Made by a program: the position numbers and the translations under genes
Assembly: GCF_001931675.1 (NCBI RefSeq)
Contig: NZ_CP014839.1
Location: 2,480,001 to 2,544,000 of the forward strand
DNA: 64,000 bases
Source: Pandoraea thiooxydans
Lineage (GTDB): Bacteria; Pseudomonadota; Gammaproteobacteria; Burkholderiales; Burkholderiaceae
Direction of reading: 5' to 3'
Notes under the pieces: model-generated
The model's input: only the letters and a program-made list of their open reading frames with translations
Databases searched by the model: none
Told to the model about the DNA's origin: nothing
In this document: one piece after another, positions 28,097 to 35,935 of the stretch
How the letters are laid out: the number at the start of each line of letters is the position of its first letter
How positions within the stretch are numbered: position 1 is the stretch's first letter

Positions 28097-29301
28097 ACCG
28101 GAACACGCTGCTGATCGCGCTGCGGGAGATCCGGCGCAACCTGATGCGCTCGTTCCTCACCATCCTCGGCATCGTCATCGGCGTCGCGGCGGTGATCACC
28201 ATGGTCACCCTGGGCAACGGCGCCACCCGGGCCGTCGCCGCCCAGGTGGCCAGCCTGGGCAGCAACCTGATCATGATCCGGCCCGGCCAGCGGCTCGGCC
28301 CAGGCCAGGGCTCCGCGGGCGCGCCCAGCTTCAAGCTCGCCGACGTCAACGCCATCAAGGCGCAGATCCCCGGCCTGGCGGCCGTCGCCCCGATCGCCAG
28401 CACCATGGTCACCGTGGTGGCCGGCGCCAACAACTGGTCCACCACGGTACAGGGCACCAGCGACCAGTGGTTCATGGCCAGGGACTGGACGCTGGCCGCC
28501 GGCCGCACCTTCTACGAAGGCGAGGAGCGGGCCGGCGCGGCCGTCTGCGTGATCGGCGAGCGGGTGCGCAAGGAACTGTTCGGCAGCCAGAACCCCATCG
28601 GCAGCAGCATCCGCGTCAAGCAGTTCGCATGCAACGTCATCGGCCTGCTCAAGGCCAAGGGGCAGTCGGGCATGGGCCAGGACCAGGACGACGTGGTGGT
28701 CATGCCCCTGCGCACCGTGCAGCGGCGCCTGACCGGCAGCCTCGACGTCGGCACGCTGATCGTGTCGGTCAAGGACGGCGTGTCCACCGGCAAGGTGCAG
28801 AACCAGCTCCAGCTGCTCCTGCGGGAACGGCGCCACATCGCGGCGAATGAAAACGACAACTTCAATGTCATGGACACCAAGCAGATCGCCGAAGCCCTGT
28901 CCGGCACCACCAATGTGCTCACCACCCTGCTCGGCGCGGTGGCGGCGGTGAGCCTGCTGGTGGGCGGCATCGGCATCATGAACATCATGCTCGTGTCGGT
29001 TACCGAACGCACCCGGGAGATCGGCATCCGCCTGGCCATCGGCGCGCTGGAGCGCGAGGTGCTGCTGCAGTTCCTGATCGAAGCGGTCGTGCTGTCCAGC
29101 CTGGGCGGCCTGATCGGCATCGCCATCGCCACGGCGGCGTCGATCTTCCTGGCCGGCGTCATGCAGGTGCCCTATGTCTTCAACCTCGGCATCAACGTGC
29201 TTTCCTTCGCCTTCTCCGCAGCCATCGGCGTGGTCTTCGGCTATTTCCCGGCCCGCCGCGCAGCGCGGCTCGATCCTATCGAGGCGCTCAGGCATGAGTG
29301 A
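28093..29301 (+). CDS. MacB-like ABC permease (FtsX family)
   Basis: A 402-residue inner-membrane protein: one N-terminal transmembrane helix ([18 protein letters not shown]), a large periplasmic MacB_PCD domain, then three helices of the FtsX domain with the [23 protein letters not shown] motif that couples to the ATPase, ending [18 protein letters not shown]. It would work by mechanotransmission with the ATPase and adaptor, exporting a peptide, siderophore or macrolide-like molecule. Last gene of the operon. Confidence 0.95.
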
Positions 29302-29557
29302 GGTTGGGTGGCGGGCCGGGGGGGTAGATGGGTCGGAGCGGGTGCGGGGTGGAGGGTGCGGAACTGGTACACGCGACGCCGCATGACGCGGGCGCGCAGG
29401 TCGGGTTGGTGTGTTGCTTAATATCGATCGGCGCTTGGCGACCCATACCCGACGTCGGCAGTACGGGTTTGGGCGCCCAGTAGCTGACGCTCGTACAGTC
29501 GAGCAACGAAGGAGATGTCGCCGCAGGCCCGTGCTCCCGATGGAGGTTGACTGCCCC
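29302..29557. other. Left margin of the accessory island
   Basis: A 256-base convergent gap between the efflux operon and the NTPase gene. It starts G-rich and drifts in composition. Near 29549-29577 an imperfect inverted repeat, GACTG..CCCC with GGGGACAGTC, spans the NTPase stop. No tRNA, integrase or direct repeat marking an insertion site was found. Confidence 0.35.
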
Positions 29558-31354
29558 TTAGGGGGCCGGGGACAGTCGCCCTGGCACCGCTGCATTGCAG
29601 TCGACCGCTGTCTGCACCTGGCGCTCGGCCTCAACTCCGCCCTCGGCCAAAAGCGCTGGAACTTTGCTCTCTGCGAACAATGTCCGCAACAACCGTCCGA
29701 AACGATTGTCTTCCTCGGCTCTGACGATGCGCCGGCATGCTTCCAAGAAATTCATCCCAGCCTGGCCGAAGTGTTTCTCGTACATTTCGTGCTGCTCGAG
29801 AATGTCCAAACTTTTGAGTACGAAAAGCTTAAAATCACGACCTTTCAACGTCCGCATCGCAGTCTCGAAATCGTCGATCGTAGCCGCTCGCATCGCCGCT
29901 TCTTCCCGATGCCCCCATCCGTTGTTCTCATGAATGTGCTTGATGGCATCGACGACAGTCGCACTGTGAATTCGAGCATCGCGCGCTTTGTCGATTGCTG
30001 CCTTAAGTCTTGGATGTAGCGGCTGATGGCCCGGTAATTCTCCGAATTCGGTGTTGTCGGCGATGGTCGCGAAGTGAACCAACCAACCATCAATCAAATC
30101 ATTTTCAAGTTTGGCACCGCCGGGTAGATCGAACATCTGCTTTCCGAGCGCCGTGACAGTGTAGGGGTCAAGGTCCGCCACTCTGGCGATGAGCTTGACC
30201 GCATCATCTACGAGATCGTCGTCGCAGTCTGTGACGTACCAAACGGAGCGCTCGAAGAATGCACGCGCGAGATTTCTAGCTTCGGTGCGATTCTCGTTGT
30301 GTTGGTAGCCTTGGACGATGGCCTCAATCGCCCTTGCGTCGTGCCTTCCGTCGCGAACGAAGCCGACAACCAGTTCTTCAAATTCGTCCGAAGAATTGAT
30401 CTCTAGCTTTGACAGCAGAACTTTCCATGCGGCTGGTGTGGACTCCTCGCTTTTCTCCTTTGACGCATCGCCTCCCTGCCTGAGGTGGCGGCTAAGAAAG
30501 TCGCTCGGACCTCGGTTGTAGCCTGCGACATACTCCAGAGTCGGTCCGTCCTTGATGGCATTGTTTGCAAGAGCGGAAATGAGCACAATCGAGGGAACGG
30601 TCCGTGCCTGTATCCCGAGAGGCATGTCGCCAGTGTCACCGAGGAGCTGAACCACAAGACGGTAAGCCTTACGGATGACCCGGATATTGGTGATCCCGCA
30701 CGCGTCCACCGCAGTCTTGGCCGTCGCGCGGTAAGGACTATTCAAGTTCGGAACCGCGATTTCAAACGCTTCCCCAGGTGTCGGCGTGAAACGAAGCTCT
30801 TCTTCGACCACCTTCTCTCGGAATGCCACCCAGAGCGGGCTGTCGGTAGGCGCGGAGAACTGGTCCGAGTTGAGAATCAAGAGGAATCGCGTACCAAAAT
30901 TCTGAGAGTATTCGTTGACGAAGCCTAGGACCTCGTCGACTGACAACGAGGCATGCTTTCTTTCGATGTCATCGATGACTACGAATCGGTCGCGCAAAGC
31001 GACAGGAACTGCTACCAGCGCAAGCTCGTCGAGCGCCAAAAACCCCGGGTGGACCTTCTTCAAGGCGTCGACGCTGGCCTTCCAAGTCTTCATCAGACCT
31101 TCTGTCAGCGAGCTGCTGTCGCCGCCTACTGGGAGCGCGCTTTGGACCACCTTGAGCTTGAGCTGATTGATGTCTTTCAATCCAAAGAGGGACACGTAGC
31201 GCGCGCCTTTGACAATCGGGTCCTCCGACTCTTTGCGAATCTCGTTCCAGAGGTGAGTTTTGCCGGTGCCCCATGCGCCTGTCAGCGCGATGACTTTTAG
31301 GTCGGCGTTGTCGATGAGCGAGATCAACTGCGCTTTAGAATGTTCGATCGTCAT
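29558..31354 (-). CDS. KAP-like P-loop NTPase of unknown function
   Basis: A 598-residue protein with Walker A GAWGTGKT at residues 26-33 and a hydrophobic Walker B strand RFVVIDDIERK at about 123-133, followed by an arginine-rich loop region. The very N-terminal P-loop, IDDIER motif and long helical C-terminal part resemble KAP-family NTPases, the group including the phage-exclusion protein PifA. The transmembrane insert of many KAP proteins is not obvious here. The C-terminal 350 residues match no domain known to me. The start is the ATG at 31354. It is AT-richer than flanking genes, consistent with transfer. A role in phage defence is inference only. Confidence 0.8.
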   Translation of the reverse strand: MTIEHSKAQLISLIDNADLKVIALTGAWGTGKTHLWNEIRKESEDPIVKGARYVSLFGLKDINQLKLKVVQSALPVGGDSSSLTEGLMKTWKASVDALKKVHPGFLALDELALVAVPVALRDRFVVIDDIERKHASLSVDEVLGFVNEYSQNFGTRFLLILNSDQFSAPTDSPLWVAFREKVVEEELRFTPTPGEAFEIAVPNLNSPYRATAKTAVDACGITNIRVIRKAYRLVVQLLGDTGDMPLGIQARTVPSIVLISALANNAIKDGPTLEYVAGYNRGPSDFLSRHLRQGGDASKEKSEESTPAAWKVLLSKLEINSSDEFEELVVGFVRDGRHDARAIEAIVQGYQHNENRTEARNLARAFFERSVWYVTDCDDDLVDDAVKLIARVADLDPYTVTALGKQMFDLPGGAKLENDLIDGWLVHFATIADNTEFGELPGHQPLHPRLKAAIDKARDARIHSATVVDAIKHIHENNGWGHREEAAMRAATIDDFETAMRTLKGRDFKLFVLKSLDILEQHEMYEKHFGQAGMNFLEACRRIVRAEEDNRFGRLLRTLFAESKVPALLAEGGVEAERQVQTAVDCNAAVPGRLSPAP

Positions 31355-31714
31355 TTGCTTTATTCGGTGCTGAATCCAGCAGGCAGTCCCGCCAGTACGA
31401 CGTTTGGGTTGCATCACTGGCGCACTCGACCAGCCAGATCCTGTGAAGATTGTTCGAGATTCAAGGATAACGCGTCGTCATATTGCGATTCTAAATCAGC
31501 ACCGGGCCACCGCGAGTTTATGGGACGCTCCGAAGCTGCCGGTCGAGAACGGCAGCAAATGGCCGATCGCCGCCCGACGCATTCCCCTGAAATCGACCCC
31601 GAATAGACGTTTGCGTCACCCGGAAACGGCCATTCGCCAAGCAATGAACTGCGGATCTATCGATAGCCAGGTCGTGCGCTGAAACCAGATTTGTGCGCGC
31701 CCGAGCTGGCGATT
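31355..31714. other. Gene-free stretch inside the island
   Basis: 360 bases between the NTPase start and the SnoaL-like gene end. Open frames (for example 31518-31973 minus) overlap the real SnoaL-like gene or lack known features. The region probably contains the NTPase promoter; no sharp signal was found. Confidence 0.35.
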
Positions 31715-32101
31715 TTATGCGTCGAGCACAAGTGGCCCCAAGGAATTGTCGATCAGGACCTTCCAGCCGCCGCCGGGCTGCTTGCGGAAGACCGTCGTTG
31801 CGACGAGTTGCCTCGTGGCAACCTCCCCATTCGATTCCTTGTACTCCAGCGTCCACCGAGACAGGAACAGCGCAATCCCATCTGCCTCGAAAACACGGCT
31901 TTTGAGCTGCGTGGCCGACGCGCCCGATTTCATCGCACGCTCGAAAAACTCGAGTAGCTGCGCTCGTCCGCACACTGCTTTCCCCGGCTCAGTGACGACG
32001 ACCGCCGTGTCTTCATAAAAGCTCATGACGGTATCAATGTCACGCTCATTGAACGCTCGATCCAGTAGTTCTACTGCATGCTCGGGGCTGTGCGCGATCA
32101 T
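31715..32101 (-). CDS. SnoaL/DUF4440-like nuclear transport factor 2 fold protein
   Basis: A 128-residue cone-shaped alpha+beta protein of the NTF2-like superfamily. The pattern HAVELLDRAFNERDIDTVMSFYEDTAVV, a middle strand FLSRWTLEY and the C-terminal VFRKQPGGGWKVLIDNSLGP are typical of DUF4440/SnoaL_3 proteins. The start is the ATG at 32101 with AGAGGA upstream rather than the ATG 18 bases earlier. Such proteins may be isomerases, hydrolases or ligand-binding subunits; no reaction can be assigned. Confidence 0.85.
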   Translation of the reverse strand: MIAHSPEHAVELLDRAFNERDIDTVMSFYEDTAVVVTEPGKAVCGRAQLLEFFERAMKSGASATQLKSRVFEADGIALFLSRWTLEYKESNGEVATRQLVATTVFRKQPGGGWKVLIDNSLGPLVLDA

Positions 32102-32595
32102 AATTTTCCTCTGAGACACATCACATGGTGGACGGGTGACCGGTCAGAAACGGGCGCAATCTATTAGGAGAACGTGTTCGACCTGGCCTCTATCGTATCC
32201 TGCGTAGCAATGCACTGGCTTGTCGGCGGTCTGTGCATCGGTGTCGATTGACGCTTCCTGCCGACGATGCCACTTCAGCGCTCGGGTGATCTGCCCCGCC
32301 ACTCGTACCAATGGGCTTCCAGTAAAGCTCAATTAAATTAGCGCCTGCATGGCGGCATGAGAATCCTCGGTTGCTCTGTGCTTGGCCGCTGCCGCCATTG
32401 CAGCATCAGCAGCTATGGTTGCTCGAAGCGAGCCAGATCATGATTACACACGCGGCCAGTGTCGAGGTAATGCCCTCCCGCAAACAGACGCTGGGAGAAA
32501 TAGAATCTTCTCGTTAAGGTGGAGTCCTGCAGATAAAGAAGTCAAGATTTACGGACAGCCAGACCATGGACGCGCTCAAGCATGCGGAGTCCGAC
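32102..32595. other. Gene-poor stretch containing an AraC remnant
   Basis: About 490 bases between the SnoaL-like gene and a minus-strand gene ending at 32596. Apart from the degraded AraC-family fragment at 32386-32466 nothing recognisable is present. Confidence 0.4.
32386..32466 (+). pseudogene. Remnant of an AraC-family regulator gene
   Basis: One frame here reads PLPPLQHQQLWLLEASQIM followed by ITHAASVE, which aligns with residues PLQYQKQLRLLEARRLMI followed by SHAASVE of the intact AraC gene at 598-1533, including near-identical DNA around TTGCTCGAAGCG and CACGCGGCCAG. One codon is missing, and downstream the similarity stops. It is the linker between the two HTH motifs of an AraC_N-type regulator, left over from a deletion or recombination. 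Confidence 0.55.
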
Positions 32596-33477
32596 TCACC
32601 GACCGCCCGTGGCCAGTGCACTGCTGCTCGCAAGAACGTACGAGCTCAGATCTCGATCGCTGTACTGCCGCGCAAGCGCCGATCCGGCCGTTTGAGCGAC
32701 CAGGACTGCACCCCACACTTGCGCGAACGGCCATTCAAAGGAGTCATATCGCGCCGAGACGTCGGGAAACACCAAAGCATTTCTCACAATCGTGTCGAAC
32801 ACCTTGTTCCCCGTGATTGTGTGGCAGTGCATCGCTATGTCTCCTATCCGATGACCGAAGCGCTTGAGTTCAGATTCGCTCGCATTCGACTCTTGTATGA
32901 GCACTGCCTTGAGAAAAATTTCAGTCGCCATTCGAAAACCAAGGATCGATTTCGTGTTTGGCTTCGGAACAGTCAGTTGAGCTATAGCTCCCGCGAGTTC
33001 CTTTGCACCGCTCAGTGCGAATTCGAGGGCACGGCTTGACAGCGACTTTAGTTTTCCAATGTCGTCAAGCCCGTATGCATAATCCACGCAATCAGCCCAA
33101 TAGAGCGCGAGTCGCCACAGCTCCCCCGGTTGCTTAAGAACGCGATCCTTGACGGGCCGAGGCATCGCTTCCAAGCAGTCTAAGGCGCTTAACTGCACTT
33201 GACCATGGACGATGGGAACATGAAGCGGCCAAAAGGAAGCGTCGAAGTAGAAGGCGCCGGTAAACATAGCACCTACGGTGTGAGATCCAGGCGCACTATT
33301 CTCTCTAAACCAACAGAATATCTCGCTGGCTACGGGCGATGAGAGTTCTAGTGTGCAACGATACTCCCTTGTAAAATCGCTCATTGCACGAAACGGCCGC
33401 GCTTGATGCGGCAATTCTTCTTCACTGTATCGCTCGTTCGCATACTCAAGCCAACGGTGTAGTGCCGTTCGGTTCAT
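32596..33477 (-). CDS. Protein of unknown function, possible HEPN-like C-terminal region
   Basis: A 293-residue protein that I do not recognise as a named family. The region FRMATEIFLKAVLIQ then FGHRIGDIAMHC (about residues 190-235) resembles the helix pair of HEPN-type proteins, in which a conserved EhhLKAhL helix is followed by a GH-containing helix. A canonical RxxxxH site is not present there. It starts 18 bases after the stop of the HEPN gene at 33496, on the same strand, so the two are probably co-transcribed and may work together. Composition is AT-richer than the flanking chromosome. Confidence 0.7.
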   Translation of the reverse strand: MNRTALHRWLEYANERYSEEELPHQARPFRAMSDFTREYRCTLELSSPVASEIFCWFRENSAPGSHTVGAMFTGAFYFDASFWPLHVPIVHGQVQLSALDCLEAMPRPVKDRVLKQPGELWRLALYWADCVDYAYGLDDIGKLKSLSSRALEFALSGAKELAGAIAQLTVPKPNTKSILGFRMATEIFLKAVLIQESNASESELKRFGHRIGDIAMHCHTITGNKVFDTIVRNALVFPDVSARYDSFEWPFAQVWGAVLVAQTAGSALARQYSDRDLSSYVLASSSALATGGR

Positions 33478-33495
33478 GTTAAATGAACAATGGAT

Positions 33496-34086
33496 CTAGT
33501 ATGGTGCATTGACGTGGATCTCTGTGGCGAGCGCCTTTAGATTATTGGCTATTTTTGAAAATCGCTCTTGCCTTTTGAGCCAAGCGCCACTACACGACAA
33601 TCTTTTCGCTCCGATAGCCTCCAGGGCTGCGCGTTTAGAAGGGGTGCTTTCATGAGCGGCAAAGTTGCGAAGAGTTGCAAGCCGCTCAAGCGCTACCTTA
33701 TACACAGGCTTCTTGATGATCACAACCAGATAGTGCGTATCTGGAACGAACGACTTTATGGTTTTGATTAGTCCAGAACGCCCCTTGAAGTCAAAGTACC
33801 CCGTTCCTGTTATCAAAAATTCACATACTTCGTCGGTTAGGTGTTTTGGAAACTCCACGTCTGTGGTCGCGGCCAGAGTAGAAGTGTCGTTGTTTACAGC
33901 GCCAACGAGCGCGTCGAGCATTAGTCCTTCGAATTCTTTGTAAAGTCGAATAATCGCGTAGTTGTGAAGCCAAGTTACATGCTCATCAGTCTGTGCCATG
34001 GACACGGAGGACAGAAAGGCACTTATCTTATCGACCTCCGTATTGAAGTCGTGTGCCGAAAGTTTGATACTTTTTTTTCGTGGCAT
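33496..34086 (-). CDS. HEPN-domain protein (putative RNase type)
   Basis: A 196-residue mostly helical protein resembling RiboL-PSP-HEPN/MAE_28990-type HEPN proteins. The catalytic-type motif R-N-F-A-A-H is at residues 140-145 (Rx4H), preceded by a basic LERLATL helix. Canonical HEPN nucleases cleave RNA and many act in toxin-antitoxin or phage-defence systems. The start is the ATG at 34086. It is upstream of, and co-oriented with, the gene at 32596-33477. Lysine/isoleucine-rich composition marks it as part of the island. Nuclease activity is inference from the motif. Confidence 0.72.
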   Translation of the reverse strand: MPRKKSIKLSAHDFNTEVDKISAFLSSVSMAQTDEHVTWLHNYAIIRLYKEFEGLMLDALVGAVNNDTSTLAATTDVEFPKHLTDEVCEFLITGTGYFDFKGRSGLIKTIKSFVPDTHYLVVIIKKPVYKVALERLATLRNFAAHESTPSKRAALEAIGAKRLSCSGAWLKRQERFSKIANNLKALATEIHVNAPY

Positions 34087-34669
34087 GGAGGCAGTTATCG
34101 TAGATCCAAGTGATTATTTGTTATCTATACAGATAGTTCGGGCTAAAAAATACGGGAAGCAGCTCATAAACCCATCTGGACAACCCTCCAAAAAGTCCCG
34201 TCCACATTCACATCGCAGGGGCATTGTTTAAAAATTAGCAGACAATCACGTGAAAAACATAGTTCTCTTCCAACAGAAACCGCGCGATTGACGGGGTATG
34301 CTCCCACGAAATTATGGCACGAGCAAAAATAAATCGCCGGGGGGAACGAATAGCCGGCTCCGGGGCCTATGGCGCCCGATGCAACCGGCGCTTGGCAACC
34401 CGGTGTCCTCCTCCGGGTTGCAGTGGTACGCGTGGTCATTCTGAATGCATATCTATTGCTAAACATTCGCATAGTTGGCACATATCCGACCATGCCTTAC
34501 CCGGCCGGGCGCGGCTCATTTGAGGTACTCGCCAGGCTACCGGCTTTGGCGGGTGTGCGTCGGTTATTTCGGGTGACCTGATGACCCGCAGAATCTTTGC
34601 CCCTTGGCCTTGCCGACTTCCCATACCGACCCCATAATTCTGATTGCACCGACATCTCTCGCACCAAAT
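34087..34669. other. Divergent intergenic region with a strong hairpin
   Basis: 583 bases between the HEPN gene and the plus-strand gene at 34670. Open frames (for example 34164-34493 minus) are present but match nothing known to me. It carries a perfect 9-bp inverted repeat at 34395-34421. Both flanking genes must be transcribed from promoters within it; the AT-rich 34090-34150 part is the likeliest for the HEPN gene. Confidence 0.4.
34395..34421 (-). other. Perfect 9-bp hairpin with AGGAGG loop
   Basis: GCAACCCGG and CCGGGTTGC flank a 9-base loop. Read on the minus strand the loop is AGGAGGACA, a Shine-Dalgarno-like sequence and also a GGA presentation of the CsrA-binding kind. No U-tract follows, so it is not a terminator. 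It may be part of a small RNA or a leader structure; function unknown. Confidence 0.4.
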
Positions 34670-35623
34670 ATGTCGAATACAAAATTACGCGACGAACAAA
34701 TCGAAAAGCTACGACCACTAGAGAAGCGGCTACAGCAAGCCGTTCAAGGAGCAGAGTCGGAGATGGCGGTTGAGATTGCAACTGAAATCCAAGCGTTATT
34801 TCCGAATGATCGAGGTCATCATCGTCTTTTAAAAGCAAAATTGTGGGCGTACGAGGCATGTATTGACGCCAATCGGTTGACATACGCCGAAGCCGGGTTG
34901 ATAGGGGTTAGAAAATTATCAAATTCAGATACCCGCCTCTACCTTGAGGCAACCTCTTTGCTCGCAGTTTGTAGGCTTCGCTTAAAGAAAATCGAAGATT
35001 CAAAGATTTTGATAAAGGAGGTGATATCCAAGCTCAACAATATTCAGTCAGACAAAACTCGTCATCGTTTTCAAAAAAGTTTCATTGAACGAATTGAAGA
35101 GGAATGTATCCTCGCTGAGTTGATAGGAACGGAACAACTGCCAATGAATGCCACTGAAATTCAAGCAAAAGCCGTGCTCCTGCTGCATCATAGTACCGAT
35201 GATGAAATATTCAGATTCATCGGGAATAGTGTTCCTGTTGCAAGCCTGAATTTGCTGGGGGATATGCGATCGTTCTCAGTGAAGCAGATTGCCGCACCGG
35301 ACCGAAAGCTATTGCCGCCGCCAGAAAGGGCAGCTGATCCAAAACAGATTGGCCGAACCACTTTTGCTTTGCTTCGGCGCGTCGCGTGGAAAACTTTCTG
35401 CAAACCATCAAGCCCAATTTACAAGCTTTGGTCAAAAAATATGCCTAAAGTATTTAATGATGAATACTTCTCAGCCGCAATAATAACGACCATGAGCGAC
35501 TTTAAGATCGGAGCGCCACTCCTCGCCAGCGGCATCGTGGCTTTAATAATGAAATACTCTGCGGAGGAATTTTGTTCGCTGGCGCAACCGAAAGGATTGA
35601 TGTCTGAGAGAAATAACAAATGA
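34670..35623 (+). CDS. Helical (TPR-like) protein of unknown function
   Basis: A 317-residue protein not recognised as a known family. Residues 5-150 are alpha-helical with repeat-like pairs (LEKRLQQAVQGAESEMAVEIATEI and following), suggestive of TPR-like scaffolding. A central segment rich in charged residues follows, and the C-terminal 60 residues contain a hydrophobic GAPLLASGIVALIM stretch followed by KYSAEEFC. The ATG at 34670 is the only reasonable start; the frame continues to 34604. Low GC content and lysine/isoleucine-rich composition mark it as transferred. Possible partner of the island's HEPN or NTPase proteins. Confidence 0.75.
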   Translation: MSNTKLRDEQIEKLRPLEKRLQQAVQGAESEMAVEIATEIQALFPNDRGHHRLLKAKLWAYEACIDANRLTYAEAGLIGVRKLSNSDTRLYLEATSLLAVCRLRLKKIEDSKILIKEVISKLNNIQSDKTRHRFQKSFIERIEEECILAELIGTEQLPMNATEIQAKAVLLLHHSTDDEIFRFIGNSVPVASLNLLGDMRSFSVKQIAAPDRKLLPPPERAADPKQIGRTTFALLRRVAWKTFCKPSSPIYKLWSKNMPKVFNDEYFSAAIITTMSDFKIGAPLLASGIVALIMKYSAEEFCSLAQPKGLMSERNNK

Positions 35624-35935
35624 GGTTTCAATAGAATCAGGATTTATAGAGAGCCTAGCGCATCCTTGCCCTCCATCCAGCACCTGCGTTTTGATGATGT
35701 AGGGCTGCCTATTGGCTGGCGCAAAGTCCATGTTTGGATGTCGACTGAGAACACGAGTCAACGTTTCCTCTGCCCCCTTTCTGCTTTGCAGCAAGCAATG
35801 CTTAGCAAACCAATGTTGACCCTCAGTTTCTGAGTTCGATAACCGTGGCGTAGCCATTCATGATCGGGTCGACTTGGAGTGGCGCAATGAGTGTACCATT
35901 GCCGTCACAACGAAATCGCACTGCAACACAACGCT
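35624..35935. other. Intergenic stretch with a doubtful small minus-strand frame
   Basis: 312 bases before the Apea-type HEPN gene. A 104-residue minus-strand frame (35543-35857) overlaps the end of the preceding gene and shows no known family; it is not called as a gene. No promoter or repeat stands out. Confidence 0.35.

Noticed and set aside
31518-31973. Minus-strand 151-residue frame
   Set aside because: It overlaps the SnoaL-like gene in another frame and the latter has a clear fold pattern and ribosome-binding site.
34164-34493. Minus-strand 109-residue frame in the island's divergent region
   Set aside because: The translation includes the hairpin and reads as low-information sequence; no start signal or known family. 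Possibly a remnant, but not supportable.
35543-35857. Minus-strand 104-residue frame between the unknown gene and the Apea-type HEPN gene
   Set aside because: It overlaps the coding end of the unknown gene and has no family features or ribosome-binding site.
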